This document shows positions 1 through 8,795 of a stretch of DNA of 64,000 nucleotides, piece by piece. Position 1 is the stretch's first letter. Every line of letters begins with the position of its first letter. Position numbers and translations under genes: made by a program. The notes beneath the pieces were generated by a model that ran no database searches, was not told the origin of the DNA, and was given only the letters and a program-made list of their open reading frames with translations. The stretch is from JOPF136 sp963773835. GTDB taxonomy: Bacteria; Acidobacteriota; Terriglobia; Acidiferrales; UBA7541. Location: positions 1,426,001 to 1,490,000 of the forward strand of contig CAVZCQ010000001.1 in the NCBI GenBank assembly GCA_963773835.1, written 5' to 3'.

Positions 1-146
1 CAGTCGAGAAGGCCCTCGTCCAGCTCGGCGTTCCTTCGTCCCGCATTCAGACGATTAGCTACGGGAAAGAGCGGCCATTCTGCACGAAATCGGACGAAAG
101 CTGCTGGCAGCAGAATCGCCGCGGCCACTTTACCGAGCGGCAGTAG
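1..146 (+). CDS. pal: Peptidoglycan-associated lipoprotein Pal, C-terminal end (5' truncated)
   Basis: The last 47 codons of a gene that begins before the window, read from base 3 to a TAG at 144-146. The visible residues run through ISYGKERP and a CW..NRR segment, the usual end of the OmpA-like peptidoglycan-binding domain of Pal. Pal is an outer-membrane lipoprotein that binds peptidoglycan and the Tol complex during cell constriction. Two cysteines (in PFCT and SCW) flank the SDE stretch, as in many Pal proteins. The lipobox and N-terminus are outside the window, so the assignment rests on the C-terminus alone; another OmpA-like lipoprotein remains possible. Confidence 0.8.
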   Translation, partial: VEKALVQLGVPSSRIQTISYGKERPFCTKSDESCWQQNRRGHFTERQ

Positions 147-372
147 CACGCGACGTTTGCGCGGCTGACTGGGCACTATGTGTTCATCCCGGCGGCGGAA
201 TCCGGCTCACCACGGAAATACCGCCGCCGTTCCCCCGTGAGGGGACGGAGCCCGTCCGCACGTGCCGGCGGCCCGCCCTTTTTGTCCGCGCGGGGGCGCC
301 GGGATGGCACACACACCCTTGCGGGATTCGTGTCTGGCCGAATCTCTTACGAACATCGTAACTACGGGGGAG
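147..372. other. Convergent intergenic spacer
   Basis: GC-rich spacer between the end of pal and the leftward receiver-domain gene. A small perfect hairpin (GGACGG / CCGTCC, 243-257) is present and a T run lies at 279-283. They are not adjacent enough to call an intrinsic terminator. No convincing gene was found here. Confidence 0.4.
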
Positions 373-2170
373 TTAGTCCAGCTTGTCGAGTTCTTTTCGG
401 ATCATCGCTTCCACGATCGGCCGCACAATTTCCTTTGAGATTTTTTCGATGATGTAGGGATCGAGCTGGGCCAGCACGCGTTCCGATATCGCCTCGATCA
501 GCTCGTGAGCGGGCGGGCGCGCCACTTTCACAGGCGCTGCAATCCCTTCCGGAGGTGGCGCACCGGCCGGGGCAAAGGCCGCCGGTGGCTCCACAAGGGG
601 TTCAGCCGCTGGAGCGGCTGCGCTCGCTGCCGCGGTCTCCGCTGCCGCAACCTGCGCGCGATGCCGCGCCAGAAGCGTGTCCGCAACGGAAATGGTCTTG
701 TCAATCGCCGGTCCGGCCACTGGCGAGCCTAGCCCCTGTCCGGCTTCTTGATGTGCGAGGAACTCCCGGTTCTGCGCGGCCACGCGGGCCGCAATCTCCT
801 GCGCGCGGTTCACTTCTTCCTGCAGGATGTGTTTCGGCAGTTCCGTAGTTTCGTCGTACGGCTCGCCTGGTGTGGCGGGGATCTCCGCCGCGGGAATGGA
901 GAATTCCGGCGCGGGCGCTACTTCCTGGCTCGCGATTCCGCGCATGGGTGCCGGCGGCGGCGTCATGAATCCTTCGCTGCCCTCGGAAACGAGACCCGGC
1001 TCGCCCGTCTGCGCCCCGCCCGAGGTGGTAGCCGCCCATCCCGAGCTGCTCGAGACCAGAATCCTCAGTCGGGCCGATTTCGTGCTCAGACGACTCCGCG
1101 TCTTCGTCAGTGACGATTTCCATTGGCTCGGAGTGGCCAAAATCCACGGGGATGGGCGGCCGTTCCGGGTCCGGAGTTTTCGCTTCCTCGCGAATGCCCC
1201 CGAACCGGATTTCCGCCTCGTCCGCCGATTCTTCGGTGGTCTCTTCCTCGGCAGCCTCGAATGCCGCTTCTCCCAAATCTCCCTTCTCCTCCTCCTCCGC
1301 TTCCGCTTCGTCCGTGGGCCGGAGCATGTCCTCGAACGCCAGCGGGCTCTCTGCGCCGTGGAAATCCACTGTGGAGGGTGGCAAGGCGAACTCTTCCTCC
1401 TCCGTTTCCGGCTCCGCCGGCGCGGAGAGGGAGCTCTCCCGGGTCAATATTTTCGAGATGTCCGTAGCGTCGAGCTGCTGCGTTTTTTCCATCGCGGGCG
1501 TCGAGGCGGGCTCCTCGAGACCCAGCTTGAAGGTTTCCACGCTCTCGAGAGTTCCCTCCGGAGTCAACCGCTGCGTCCGGTCCACAGAAGGGATTTCCGG
1601 CCGTGCGACCTCTACGGTCCCGGAACTCAGGCGCGCGGGAGGCTCGGGTTCCAGCCGCTGGGTGCGCTCCGTGGGAGGCGGCTCGGGCGCCGGAATCCGC
1701 ATCGTCCCCGTGGGCGAATGCGCGGACAGCCCGGCTGAAATGTCCTGCGTCTGCTCCACGTCTTCCGCCGGAGCAGCTTCCTGGGCAGAAGCCGCGGCGG
1801 CCGCCTTTCCGAGCAGCGATTTCACGAGTTCAATCAGCGGGTCAGGAGGAACAAAGGGTTTCTTCAATACGCCGTCAGCGCGAACCCGCTCCACCTCACG
1901 CTCGTCCAGCGGGTCGAACGCCCCTACCAGGAGCACCACGGGGACGTGCGCGAACCGGTCGTCCTTCTTCACGTATTCGCACACCTCATAGCCATTGCGC
2001 ACGGGCATGAAGATGTCGGCCAGGATGAGATCGGGCACGGACTCCGCGAGTTTGCGAACTGCGGCCTCGCCGTTGCCCACGGCGATCACCTCAATGCCCA
2101 GCTCCTTCAGGGCAATTCCGACCATCTTCTGGATGTTGCTGTTGTCGTCGGCTACCAGGATTGTGGACAC
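373..2170 (-). CDS. Receiver-domain protein with long disordered tail, frameshifted near 1017
   Basis: The N-terminal ~120 residues are a CheY-like receiver: DD at 8-9, phospho-acceptor Asp52 in LILADIFMP, and the conserved Lys in KKPF. The start is the GTG at 2170, since the residues before it do not resemble the family. After the receiver comes a Pro/Glu-rich tail with four TQ motifs (EQTQDI, ERTQRL, DRTQRL, EKTQQL). The first frame degenerates after GMGGYHLG, near 1020. The sensible continuation (TGEPGLVSEG onward) is in another frame that ends at 373 in a conserved-looking helix (KISKEIVRPIVEAMIRKEL). Removing one base from the CCCC run at 1014-1017 joins the two parts into about 598 residues. 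Either the gene is broken or this is an assembly indel. The layout resembles myxobacterial RomR-type regulators, an inference from layout only. Confidence 0.7.
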
Positions 2171-2342
2171 AATCCACCCCGTCTCCGTGGGCGTGGGCAA
2201 ACCCGGCCGGAAACTAATGCTAGATTCGTAACACCACGGGGCCGTGGAGTCAACCACCGAAGCCGGGCGGTTGCTGGAAAATATCGGGCGGGCCACAGCC
2301 GGCTCTGGCGGGTCTACGGGGTTCTCAGTGAGAGGCTCCGGC

Positions 2343-2630
2343 TCAACGATCCGCGGTCACGCCGAGCCGCTTCATTTCCTCGCTGTAATACTTGCGGAAC
2401 AGGATGTCCCATTCCGGGCTGCCTTCCGGAATCTCCTTCTTCTGCGAGGAAATCTTTTTCCTCACCTCTGCATCCATCTTTTCTTCCTCTTTCAGGAAGC
2501 CGTTGAGCAGCGCCACGATTTTCTGGCGGATGGTTTCGCGGTCTTCGATGAACTCCACGTCGTCGCTGGCTACGAAATGGTCCACGACCGCGTGGGACAG
2601 GCGCACGACTTTTTCCCGGCTGAGGCGCAT
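2343..2630 (-). CDS. DUF507 family protein, second of tandem pair
   Basis: 95 residues, mostly helical and charged, with the start MRLSREKV and the segment RQKIVALLNGFLKEEE that mark DUF507. Function is not established for this family. The ATG at 2630 overlaps the stop of the upstream DUF507 gene by one base (TGATG), so the two are translationally coupled. The protein shares with its neighbour the pattern of an N-terminal helix, then an acidic helix, then a C-terminal basic helix. No signal peptide or membrane segment is visible. The 172 bases between this gene and the receiver-domain gene hold nothing recognisable. Confidence 0.75.
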   Translation of the reverse strand: MRLSREKVVRLSHAVVDHFVASDDVEFIEDRETIRQKIVALLNGFLKEEEKMDAEVRKKISSQKKEIPEGSPEWDILFRKYYSEEMKRLGVTADR

Positions 2631-2911
2631 CAGCGCAGGATCAGCTTGCGGTCGCGCGCGAGCTGCCCTTTCACCTTTTTATACATCTCCTGATACGACG
2701 CGCCGGTGCGCCGCATCTCGTCGGCGTACTGCGTCAGGATTTGCCGCACCTCTTCGTTCAGCCGGTCTTCCACCGAGAGCTCCTGGTCGAATGCGGCCCG
2801 CACGCGCGCAGTCAGATCTTCGCGGTGGGGCGTTTCGATCAGCCCTTCGTCCACCAGGTGGCGGACGGTCTCGCGGGCCATATAGGTGATGAAATCGCGC
2901 AGCAACAGCAT
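2630..2911 (-). CDS. DUF507 family protein, first of tandem pair
   Basis: 93 residues beginning MLLLRDFITYMARETVRHL, followed by HREDLTARVRAAFDQEL and a C-terminal KGQLARDRKLILR. The alignment with the downstream gene (helix, then VRQILTQY against VRKKISSQ, then a basic end) shows the two are paralogs in tandem. They form a two-gene operon with a one-base overlap. Function is unknown; the all-helical, charged composition suggests a cytoplasmic or nucleic-acid-associated role, which is only a guess. Confidence 0.75.
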   Translation of the reverse strand: MLLLRDFITYMARETVRHLVDEGLIETPHREDLTARVRAAFDQELSVEDRLNEEVRQILTQYADEMRRTGASYQEMYKKVKGQLARDRKLILR

Positions 2912-3016
2912 TTCCGGCCGGCCCCCCTCGGCCGCGCGCCAGACTAGGGGTCAGCGCACCGCCATTTTGTACTTTAACCGTCCGGCGCAGACGGAGTCAA
3001 CCCGTGCACGGTACTT

Positions 3017-5896
3017 CTATTCATCCTCCGGCGAGGGTTGTTTGGGCGGCGAATCATCATGCGCCGCTATGATCGCCTGCCAGTTCAGGATGGCGTTCCA
3101 CAACAGGCGCTGGTCGCCGCGGTTCATATCGCGATGAATGGGATTGAAGTTGAAGGCGACGACGTGGCCGCGGCCCACGGGCATATCCAGGATTGCGGGG
3201 CGGCCAATCAGCCGCTCCTCGCCCCAGGCCTGCCCGCTCACCACAAACGGCGCGCCGCCCGTGTCGCCCCATTCCATCACGATTCCGCTGCGATCCTCCG
3301 GCCCGTCCAGGCAGGTGGTGCAGTAGGCCATGCGCAGCCAGCGCCGGGGCGCGTCGTAGAGCGGGAAATTCTGGCGGAAGACATAGGTATGCTGCGGATA
3401 GCCGTAAGCCAGCGGATGATCGGGCCGGTCGAAGGTCACGCGCACGTGCGCGCCTGGTGTTCGTGTTGCCGCGGTTTGGGCCGCGGCTGCCGAGGCGGAG
3501 CCCCCGCCCTGTGTGCTCCGCGGCACGCCGCCCGAGGAGCGCCGCACTCCACGCACGATTCCGCCTTCGAGAGGCAGCATCGAGCCGCTGCCCAGAGTGA
3601 CCAGCAACCCGCCGTCTTCCACGAATCGCTGAATTTGCGCCAGCCCTTCCCAGCCAATTCCGCCGGTGATGTCGTCCGATTCGGCGGGAGTGCCGAAACT
3701 CGGCGTTTCAGGCGTCTTTTTGAACGGCATGGGCCCCCATTTTTTTGGGAGGCCGTGGATTTGTTCGGCGAGTTCCAGGTCCACGTGGCCGTAGAGCAGC
3801 ACGTCCACCTGGGTGCGCCACGCGCCTGCGCGGATATCTTCGTCGCGGAGATATGTGTAGGGCACTTTTCGCTGGTCGAGCGAGTAGCGCAGCCAGCCGA
3901 TTGAATCGGTGTCGGCCCACGGGACCCACACCCCGATGCGCGCCGCGTTCGCCGCGTGCCGCGGCACATCCGGCATCGTCGCGGTGCTGGTGACACTCAA
4001 TCCCCGCTCCGCTGCGGCCGCGCCCAACGCGTCGAACAGGCCCTCCTGTTCCTTGAGGATCCAGGAGCCGGCGGGATATTCCACGGCGCCGGATGTGAAT
4101 GGGCGCTCGGCAATTTCGATGGGGAACGAAGCCAGACCGTAGCGCGCGGCGAGCAGCCCTTCCTGGCCAGTGTCTTTCAGCAGGTACACAGCTGCTTTTT
4201 CGGGCATCACGCCGAGCACGATTGGCGGCTCCCTTATAAGAGCAAGCGAGGCGTTGCGTACGGTCGGGTCCGCTGTGGGGACAACATTGAGATGGAAGTT
4301 CGCCGGCAATTCCCAGGAGACGTCGTCGTACGGCTCGTTGCTGTCTTTCGGGTAATGCTGCGGCGTGAGCAGGTCCACAGCATAGTTGCGATAGGGCTGG
4401 TCCAGCCGCACGACGTAAGTGCCCGCGGGGAATTCACCGTCTTTAAGTTTCAACGGTGCCAGTGCCTGGCTCACTTCAATATGCTGCCCAAGCAAGCGGC
4501 TCAGCATCTGCGCCATGAGCATGGGGTCGCGTTGGTCCGGGGGAATCAGGAAGGCGTAGGGCGGCTCATGCAAGCCCTTCTGCCAGGAGTCCCAGCCCTT
4601 CTTGTAGAAATTGCGCAGCATCTGCTTCGCGTTCCCGGCTACATCGTCCAGGGCGGCGAGCGCCCCAGTCTCCTGATAGTTCAGGTTGTCGCGCATGGAC
4701 CACACCAGATCCGCCGGCGGGGGCAACACGCGCCACCATTCCATCGTGGTGGCCGGGGGCCGCAGCGCGCGGTGAAACGTTTCCGCGCTGCCGTTCCCCC
4801 ACGTCTCGTACCCGCGGCCGATGCTGTTGTGGTTCATGGCCACGGAATCGAGGTAGAGGTGCGCGAACGCCTCGCCGAAATTCCACGTGCTCACGCCGGG
4901 CATGCCGAGGCCGGTCATCGTCTCCACTTCGTGGAAGCTCAGCTCGAGGAACTCGGTGTAGGTGATGGGATCGATGTTCGGGTTGTAGGGCCCCGTGCCG
5001 TTCCACGACATCATCAACGGCACACCCTCGTGCAGGTCGTGCACTACCGTGGGATGCCACTCGAAGAACATGCGATGGACCGCTTTCGTGGTCTCCATGG
5101 TCTGCTGGTGCGCGTCGCGGTTCAGGTCCACGAAGACGTACTTTCCCCAGTAGGGCGGCGACATGCGGGGGAGCGTGTCGCGCACGGTCTTGCCCTTCAG
5201 GTAGCGGTAGAACCATTCCACTACTTTGTCGCGCCCGTCGGGACTGGAAACGGGATTGATGAGCACCACGAGCTGCTCGCGAATCCGCCGGATCATCGGC
5301 TGCTCCGACACTGCCAGGCGGTAGGCCAGCTCCAGCATCGCTTCGGTCGAGCCGGTCTCGTCCGAGTGCAGCGCAGCGTTGAAGTAATAGATGGGCCGGG
5401 CCGTGGCGATCAGCCGCTCCGCCGCGGCGGGATCGGTCACTCGCGGGTCGGCCAGCGCGGCAGTGCCGGCCTTCAGGTGATCGAGGTCGCGGATTCCCGC
5501 TTCGTCCGCAATCGCCAGCATCACGATTTCGCGCCCTTCTTCGCTATGGCCGATGGTGAACACGCGAACGCGTGGCGAAGCTGCTGCCAGCGCCCGGCAA
5601 TACGCGTAGGCCTTCGCCGAATCCACAAATTCGCCCGGCGCGCCCATGATCCGCCCGTAGAATTTGAGCGGCGAAGGCACGGTAGCCGACTCCGGCAGGT
5701 AGGCCACCCAGGGCGAGACGAACCGCGGGTCGCCGGTAGCCTTCGCAATCGCATCCACCGACCCGGGCTCCGCCACATCCGGCGCCACGGTAAATGGGAT
5801 TGGGGAATTTCCAGCGACGGGCGCCTGCGCGCGGGCCACCTGCGTGCCCCCGAATATCACAGCCAGCAATGCCATCACAACGGATAACCGCGACAT
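3017..5896 (-). CDS. Secreted M14-family zinc carboxypeptidase-like protein
   Basis: 959 residues with a signal peptide (hydrophobic stretch to ARAQA near residue 24). The M14 zinc site is visible: His177 and Glu180 in the HSDE motif, and a third histidine in VHDLHE near 286-289. M14 enzymes remove C-terminal residues from peptides or cleave peptidoglycan stems. The protein is much longer than a classic 300-400 residue carboxypeptidase. The C-terminal half, from about residue 600, looks like a Rossmann or glutamine-amidotransferase-like domain that ends in a GRGHVVAFNFNP strand. The start is supported by a GGAGGGACTC ribosome site directly before the ATG. It stands alone between the DUF507 pair and the tRNA genes. 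Confidence 0.85.
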   Translation of the reverse strand: MSRLSVVMALLAVIFGGTQVARAQAPVAGNSPIPFTVAPDVAEPGSVDAIAKATGDPRFVSPWVAYLPESATVPSPLKFYGRIMGAPGEFVDSAKAYAYCRALAAASPRVRVFTIGHSEEGREIVMLAIADEAGIRDLDHLKAGTAALADPRVTDPAAAERLIATARPIYYFNAALHSDETGSTEAMLELAYRLAVSEQPMIRRIREQLVVLINPVSSPDGRDKVVEWFYRYLKGKTVRDTLPRMSPPYWGKYVFVDLNRDAHQQTMETTKAVHRMFFEWHPTVVHDLHEGVPLMMSWNGTGPYNPNIDPITYTEFLELSFHEVETMTGLGMPGVSTWNFGEAFAHLYLDSVAMNHNSIGRGYETWGNGSAETFHRALRPPATTMEWWRVLPPPADLVWSMRDNLNYQETGALAALDDVAGNAKQMLRNFYKKGWDSWQKGLHEPPYAFLIPPDQRDPMLMAQMLSRLLGQHIEVSQALAPLKLKDGEFPAGTYVVRLDQPYRNYAVDLLTPQHYPKDSNEPYDDVSWELPANFHLNVVPTADPTVRNASLALIREPPIVLGVMPEKAAVYLLKDTGQEGLLAARYGLASFPIEIAERPFTSGAVEYPAGSWILKEQEGLFDALGAAAAERGLSVTSTATMPDVPRHAANAARIGVWVPWADTDSIGWLRYSLDQRKVPYTYLRDEDIRAGAWRTQVDVLLYGHVDLELAEQIHGLPKKWGPMPFKKTPETPSFGTPAESDDITGGIGWEGLAQIQRFVEDGGLLVTLGSGSMLPLEGGIVRGVRRSSGGVPRSTQGGGSASAAAAQTAATRTPGAHVRVTFDRPDHPLAYGYPQHTYVFRQNFPLYDAPRRWLRMAYCTTCLDGPEDRSGIVMEWGDTGGAPFVVSGQAWGEERLIGRPAILDMPVGRGHVVAFNFNPIHRDMNRGDQRLLWNAILNWQAIIAAHDDSPPKQPSPEDE

Positions 5897-5965
5897 GAGT
5901 CCCTCCGCCCCCGTCCATCGCAGAGGGCTGGCGGAGTGTACTACTGGAGGGGCGCGGCTTCACTC

Positions 5966-6094
5966 GAAGCCATCTCATAAACTCTGAACGGCGAGAGAAC
6001 CGATTGGCTTCAGGGGCTAAAGCCCCATATTACCAGCGGAAGCGGCGGCGGGGTTGAAACCCCGCCCTTCCACCGACATTTATGAGATGGCTTC
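5966..6094. repeat. 129-bp inverted-repeat element with two internal hairpins
   Basis: A perfect 16-bp inverted repeat bounds the element: GAAGCCATCTCATAAA at 5966-5981 and its reverse complement at 6079-6094. Inside are two short hairpins, GGGGCTAAAGCCCC and GCGGGGTTGAAACCCCGC. The structure (terminal repeats, no open frame, about 130 bp, between genes) fits a MITE or REP-like element. Only one copy was seen in this window. It fills most of the gap between the M14 peptidase and the tRNA promoter; the rest of that gap shows nothing else. Confidence 0.7.
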
Positions 6095-6168
6095 TCGTCA
6101 GTCGCTGTCATCCCGAACCCGCTGCGCGGGTTCAGGATCTTCGAGAATGCCTGTCCCACTGGCGCACG

Positions 6169-6197
6169 TTGACGCTCCCGCACGCTTCCGGTACGAT
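6169..6197 (+). promoter_or_regulatory. Sigma-70 type promoter of tRNA-Val/tRNA-Asp
   Basis: TTGACG at 6169-6174, a 17-bp spacer and TACGAT at 6192-6197 place a start of transcription about 10 bases before tRNA-Val. This is the clearest -35/-10 pair in the window. Confidence 0.65.
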
Positions 6198-6206
6198 TCA
6201 AAAGTG

Positions 6207-6282
6207 GGGCGGTTAGCTCAGCGGTTAGAGCATCCCGCTTACACCGGGAAGGTCCACCGTTCAAATCGGTGACCGCCCACCA
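6207..6282 (+). tRNA. tRNA-Val (anticodon TAC)
   Basis: Full cloverleaf: acceptor GGGCGGT pairs with ACCGCCC (6272-6278), anticodon stem TCCCG/CGGGA with loop CTTACAC giving TAC, and T-arm GTTCAAATC. The discriminator A and the CCA end are encoded (6279-6282). It is followed 24 bases later by tRNA-Asp and is probably co-transcribed with it. Confidence 0.97.
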
Positions 6283-6306
6283 TTCCGGAGTTTGCACCAC
6301 ACGCGC

Positions 6307-6383
6307 GGGGCCGTAGTTCAGCTGGTTAGAACGCATGCCTGTCACGCATGAGGTCGCGGGTTCGAGTCCCGTCGGCCCCGCCA
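6307..6383 (+). tRNA. tRNA-Asp (anticodon GTC)
   Basis: Acceptor GGGGCCG pairs with CGGCCCC (6373-6379). The anticodon stem CATGC/GCATG encloses loop CTGTCAC, giving GTC. Discriminator G and CCA are encoded. It lies 24 bases after tRNA-Val and ends 7 bases before the stop of the convergent phosphorylase gene. Confidence 0.97.
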
Positions 6384-6389
6384 ACAGAA

Positions 6390-7733
6390 TCAATTAGGAT
6401 TGGAAATCACGCGACGGACCAGTTTCGTTGCCGCAGGAGCAGACTCCCCGATCGTGTAGCTCTGTTGCAAGAGCTTTTTGGCCTGCGCTGCGCGCGCCTC
6501 GTCGTTGTAGAAAATCGAACAGAGCGCTTCTCCGGCGGCGACGGCGTCCCCCACCTTCTTATGCAGCAGGATCCCAACGGCGGGATCGACCGTGTCCTCC
6601 TTCTTCTCCCGCCCGCCTCCCAGGACCACGCACGCGGTTCCCACGGCTTCGCACTGAATCGCGGATACGTAGCCGCTCCGCGTGCTCGTGATTTCAGCAG
6701 AATGCCTTGCATGCGGCAGACGGGCGGGATCATCCACGGCGGCGGGATCGCCGCCTTGCAACACAACCATCTCACGGAATTTTGCCAGTGCTGCTCCCGA
6801 GCGGATCAGCTCCCCGTAAAGCTGTTTCGCTTCCGCCAGGCTGCGCGTGCGGCCGCCGAGCTGGAACATCCACGCGGCTAATTCTTTGCACAGCTCCCGT
6901 AAATCCTGCGGCCCGCCGTTGCGCAGCACTTCCAGCGCCTCTTCCACCTCCAGGGCGTTGCCCACACGGCGGCCCAGCGGCTGGTCCATTTCCGTAATCA
7001 GCGCCGCCATCTTCATGCCCATGGCCGCGCCGGTCTCGACCATCAGTTCCGCCAGAAGCGCCGCGTCTGCTTCCGTCTTCATGAATGCGCCGGCCCCCGT
7101 TTTCACGTCCAGTACGAGCCCCTCGATCCCTTCCGCCAATTTCTTGCTCATGATCGAGGCGCAAATCAGCGACGGGTGGCCCACTGTGCCGGTGACATCC
7201 CTGAGCGCGTAGAACTTCTTGTCGGCGGGAGCGATTTCCGCGGTCTGGGCGATGATCGAGCAGCCGCACGTGCGCAGCACTTCACGGAATCGCGCGGTGG
7301 AGAGAGCCACCTGGAATCCCGGAATGGCTTCGAGCTTGTCGAGCGTGCCTCCCGTATGCGCGAGCCCCCGGCCGCTGATCATGGGCACGATGAGTCCCGC
7401 CGCCGCGGCCACCGGGGCGAGAACCAGTGAGGTCTTGTCGCCCACGCCGCCCGTCGAATGCTTATCCACCTTCGCGGCCGCAAATTCCGAAAGATCCAGC
7501 ACTTGCCCGGAATGCAGCATCGCGTCCGTGAGCGCCGCGGTCTCCGCGCGGCTGAGCCCGCGGAGGACGGCAGCCATGAGCCATGCCGACACCTGATAAT
7601 CGGGAATCTCGCCGCTGTTATAGCCGCGGACGAGCGCGTCGATTTCCGGGCGCGAATGCTCGCCGCCATCGCGCTTCTTGCGGATCAGGTCGATGGCTCG
7701 AATTGGCGCGCTGGGGTCCACTGCGCGGTTCAT
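6390..7733 (-). CDS. deoA: Pyrimidine-nucleoside (thymidine) phosphorylase
   Basis: 447 residues, the family's normal length. It carries the signature KHSTGGVGDKTSL at the phosphate site, the ISGRGLAHTGGTLDKLEA segment and the DVKTGAGAFM strand. The enzyme splits thymidine, uridine or deoxyuridine with phosphate into base and (deoxy)ribose-1-phosphate in pyrimidine salvage. The ATG overlaps the cytidine deaminase stop by four bases (ATGA), so the two genes form a salvage operon: deamination of cytidine, then phosphorolysis. The sequence cannot tell thymidine-specific enzymes from broad pyrimidine enzymes with confidence. Confidence 0.93.
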   Translation of the reverse strand: MNRAVDPSAPIRAIDLIRKKRDGGEHSRPEIDALVRGYNSGEIPDYQVSAWLMAAVLRGLSRAETAALTDAMLHSGQVLDLSEFAAAKVDKHSTGGVGDKTSLVLAPVAAAAGLIVPMISGRGLAHTGGTLDKLEAIPGFQVALSTARFREVLRTCGCSIIAQTAEIAPADKKFYALRDVTGTVGHPSLICASIMSKKLAEGIEGLVLDVKTGAGAFMKTEADAALLAELMVETGAAMGMKMAALITEMDQPLGRRVGNALEVEEALEVLRNGGPQDLRELCKELAAWMFQLGGRTRSLAEAKQLYGELIRSGAALAKFREMVVLQGGDPAAVDDPARLPHARHSAEITSTRSGYVSAIQCEAVGTACVVLGGGREKKEDTVDPAVGILLHKKVGDAVAAGEALCSIFYNDEARAAQAKKLLQQSYTIGESAPAATKLVRRVISNPN

Positions 7734-8152
7734 TTCCCGCGAAACGCATCAGGGAAAAGCTCGGTGATTGGCGCCGATTTCCATCCCTTCGCGCTCCGAA
7801 AATAGACCATCGCCTTCGGGCCGAACTCGTAGATCACTTGCCGGCAGCCGCCACAGGGGGAGCAGGGTTTGCCGCGCGCGTTTACGACCACAATGGCCTC
7901 AATTTTCATGGCTTTGCCCAACCGCGCCACGGCGGAACAAATCGCGGTCCGCTCCGCGCAGTTGGTCAACCCGTAAGAGATGTTTTCCACGTTGCAGCCG
8001 GAGAAAATTCCGCCGCCACGCGCACGCAGCGCCGCGCCCACCCGGAATTTCGAATACGGCGCGTGCGCGTGTTTCGCCGCAGCGCGCGCAGCCTTCAACA
8101 GGGGCCGCCATTCCCCGGGATGCACGGTCTTTTTGCCCATGTTTGTGGCCAT
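7730..8152 (-). CDS. cdd: Cytidine deaminase
   Basis: 140 residues, typical of the small tetrameric form. The zinc site is complete: CAERTAI with the catalytic Glu and PCGGCRQ with two cysteine ligands. The N-terminal AYAPYS-type substrate segment appears as HAPYSKFRVGAAL. It converts cytidine and deoxycytidine to uridine and deoxyuridine. It precedes deoA with a 4-base overlap. The upstream neighbour on the same strand is the zeta-type toxin, 64 bases away, which may place the salvage genes under read-through from the toxin operon. Confidence 0.94.
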   Translation of the reverse strand: MATNMGKKTVHPGEWRPLLKAARAAAKHAHAPYSKFRVGAALRARGGGIFSGCNVENISYGLTNCAERTAICSAVARLGKAMKIEAIVVVNARGKPCSPCGGCRQVIYEFGPKAMVYFRSAKGWKSAPITELFPDAFRGK

Positions 8153-8165
8153 CCTTCCTAGCGCG

Positions 8166-8242
8166 AGGCTTCAGCCTAGTCAGAGCCCGACTCGATGTCG
8201 AGCCAAAACTCTCCGGCTACCTCAGCAATGGCTTCAGCCATT
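8166..8242. repeat. Pair of TTCAG-centred palindromes at the 3' end of the toxin gene
   Basis: AGGCTTCAGCCT (8166-8177) and AATGGCTTCAGCCATT (8227-8242) are perfect palindromes with the same GGCTTCAGCC core. The second overlaps the last codons of the toxin gene. They look like REP-type units and could act as a transcription terminator or mRNA-protecting hairpins for the toxin message. Confidence 0.45.
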
Positions 8243-8795
8243 TGGGAAGGGGCCCCGTCAGGCTCACCCGCCGGCCCTTCTCGAAAACCGCTACTTGGCG
8301 GAAGGGAGCACGCAGGTCGTCGTTAGCAAAAATCCACACGTGCGGAAGTCTGCGGATGGCCGCTCTCAGGTTTGCCATTGTGCGGGGAAAACGGGCGATG
8401 AGTTTGTCCGCGGGCACATCGTGGCCGCCTTGCGAGACTCGCATGGCCACACGCTGTTCCGAAACTGCCGGACTGGAGATTCCAATGAAGCAGAGGACCA
8501 CGGTGTACCCTTTGGCGGCGGCTTCTTCCAGGAATGCAAGTTTCCGGCCCTCGGGATCGGAAAAGACGGTTTCAAAGGCAAAGCTTTCGCCCTGCTTCAC
8601 CAATTCCCGCCGCAACGCATCCGCGAGTCCCGCTGCGGCGTAGGGATTGAGATTCAGTTCCCGTGCCAGAACATCGGCGTTGACGAATCGCAGCCCGGCG
8701 GCCTGCAGATGGGCATGGTAGAAAGTGGTTTTGCCCGCGCCATTCGGTCCGGCGATCGCCACAATGACCGGGCGGCGGTCGAGCGGCAGAGTCAC
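8217..8795 (-). CDS. Zeta-type toxin / P-loop kinase
   Basis: 192 residues from a GTG at 8795. The Walker A motif AGPNGAGKTT lies near residue 18. It is followed by a VNADVLARELN segment and FETVFSDPEG, the arrangement of zeta toxins, which phosphorylate UDP-N-acetylglucosamine and block wall synthesis. The GTG overlaps the antitoxin stop by four bases (GTGA), the usual toxin-antitoxin coupling. The protein is shorter than PezT or streptococcal zeta and matches the compact zeta-like ATPases that pair with ParD-like proteins. A longer frame extends upstream but would run through the whole antitoxin gene, so it was rejected. Toxicity itself is inferred. Confidence 0.8.
   Translation of the reverse strand: MTLPLDRRPVIVAIAGPNGAGKTTFYHAHLQAAGLRFVNADVLARELNLNPYAAAGLADALRRELVKQGESFAFETVFSDPEGRKLAFLEEAAAKGYTVVLCFIGISSPAVSEQRVAMRVSQGGHDVPADKLIARFPRTMANLRAAIRRLPHVWIFANDDLRAPFRQVAVFEKGRRVSLTGPLPKWLKPLLR

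Noticed and set aside
3956..5887. A 643-codon plus-strand frame opposite the M14 peptidase
   Set aside because: Shadow frame; the peptidase strand has a signal peptide, zinc site and ribosome site.
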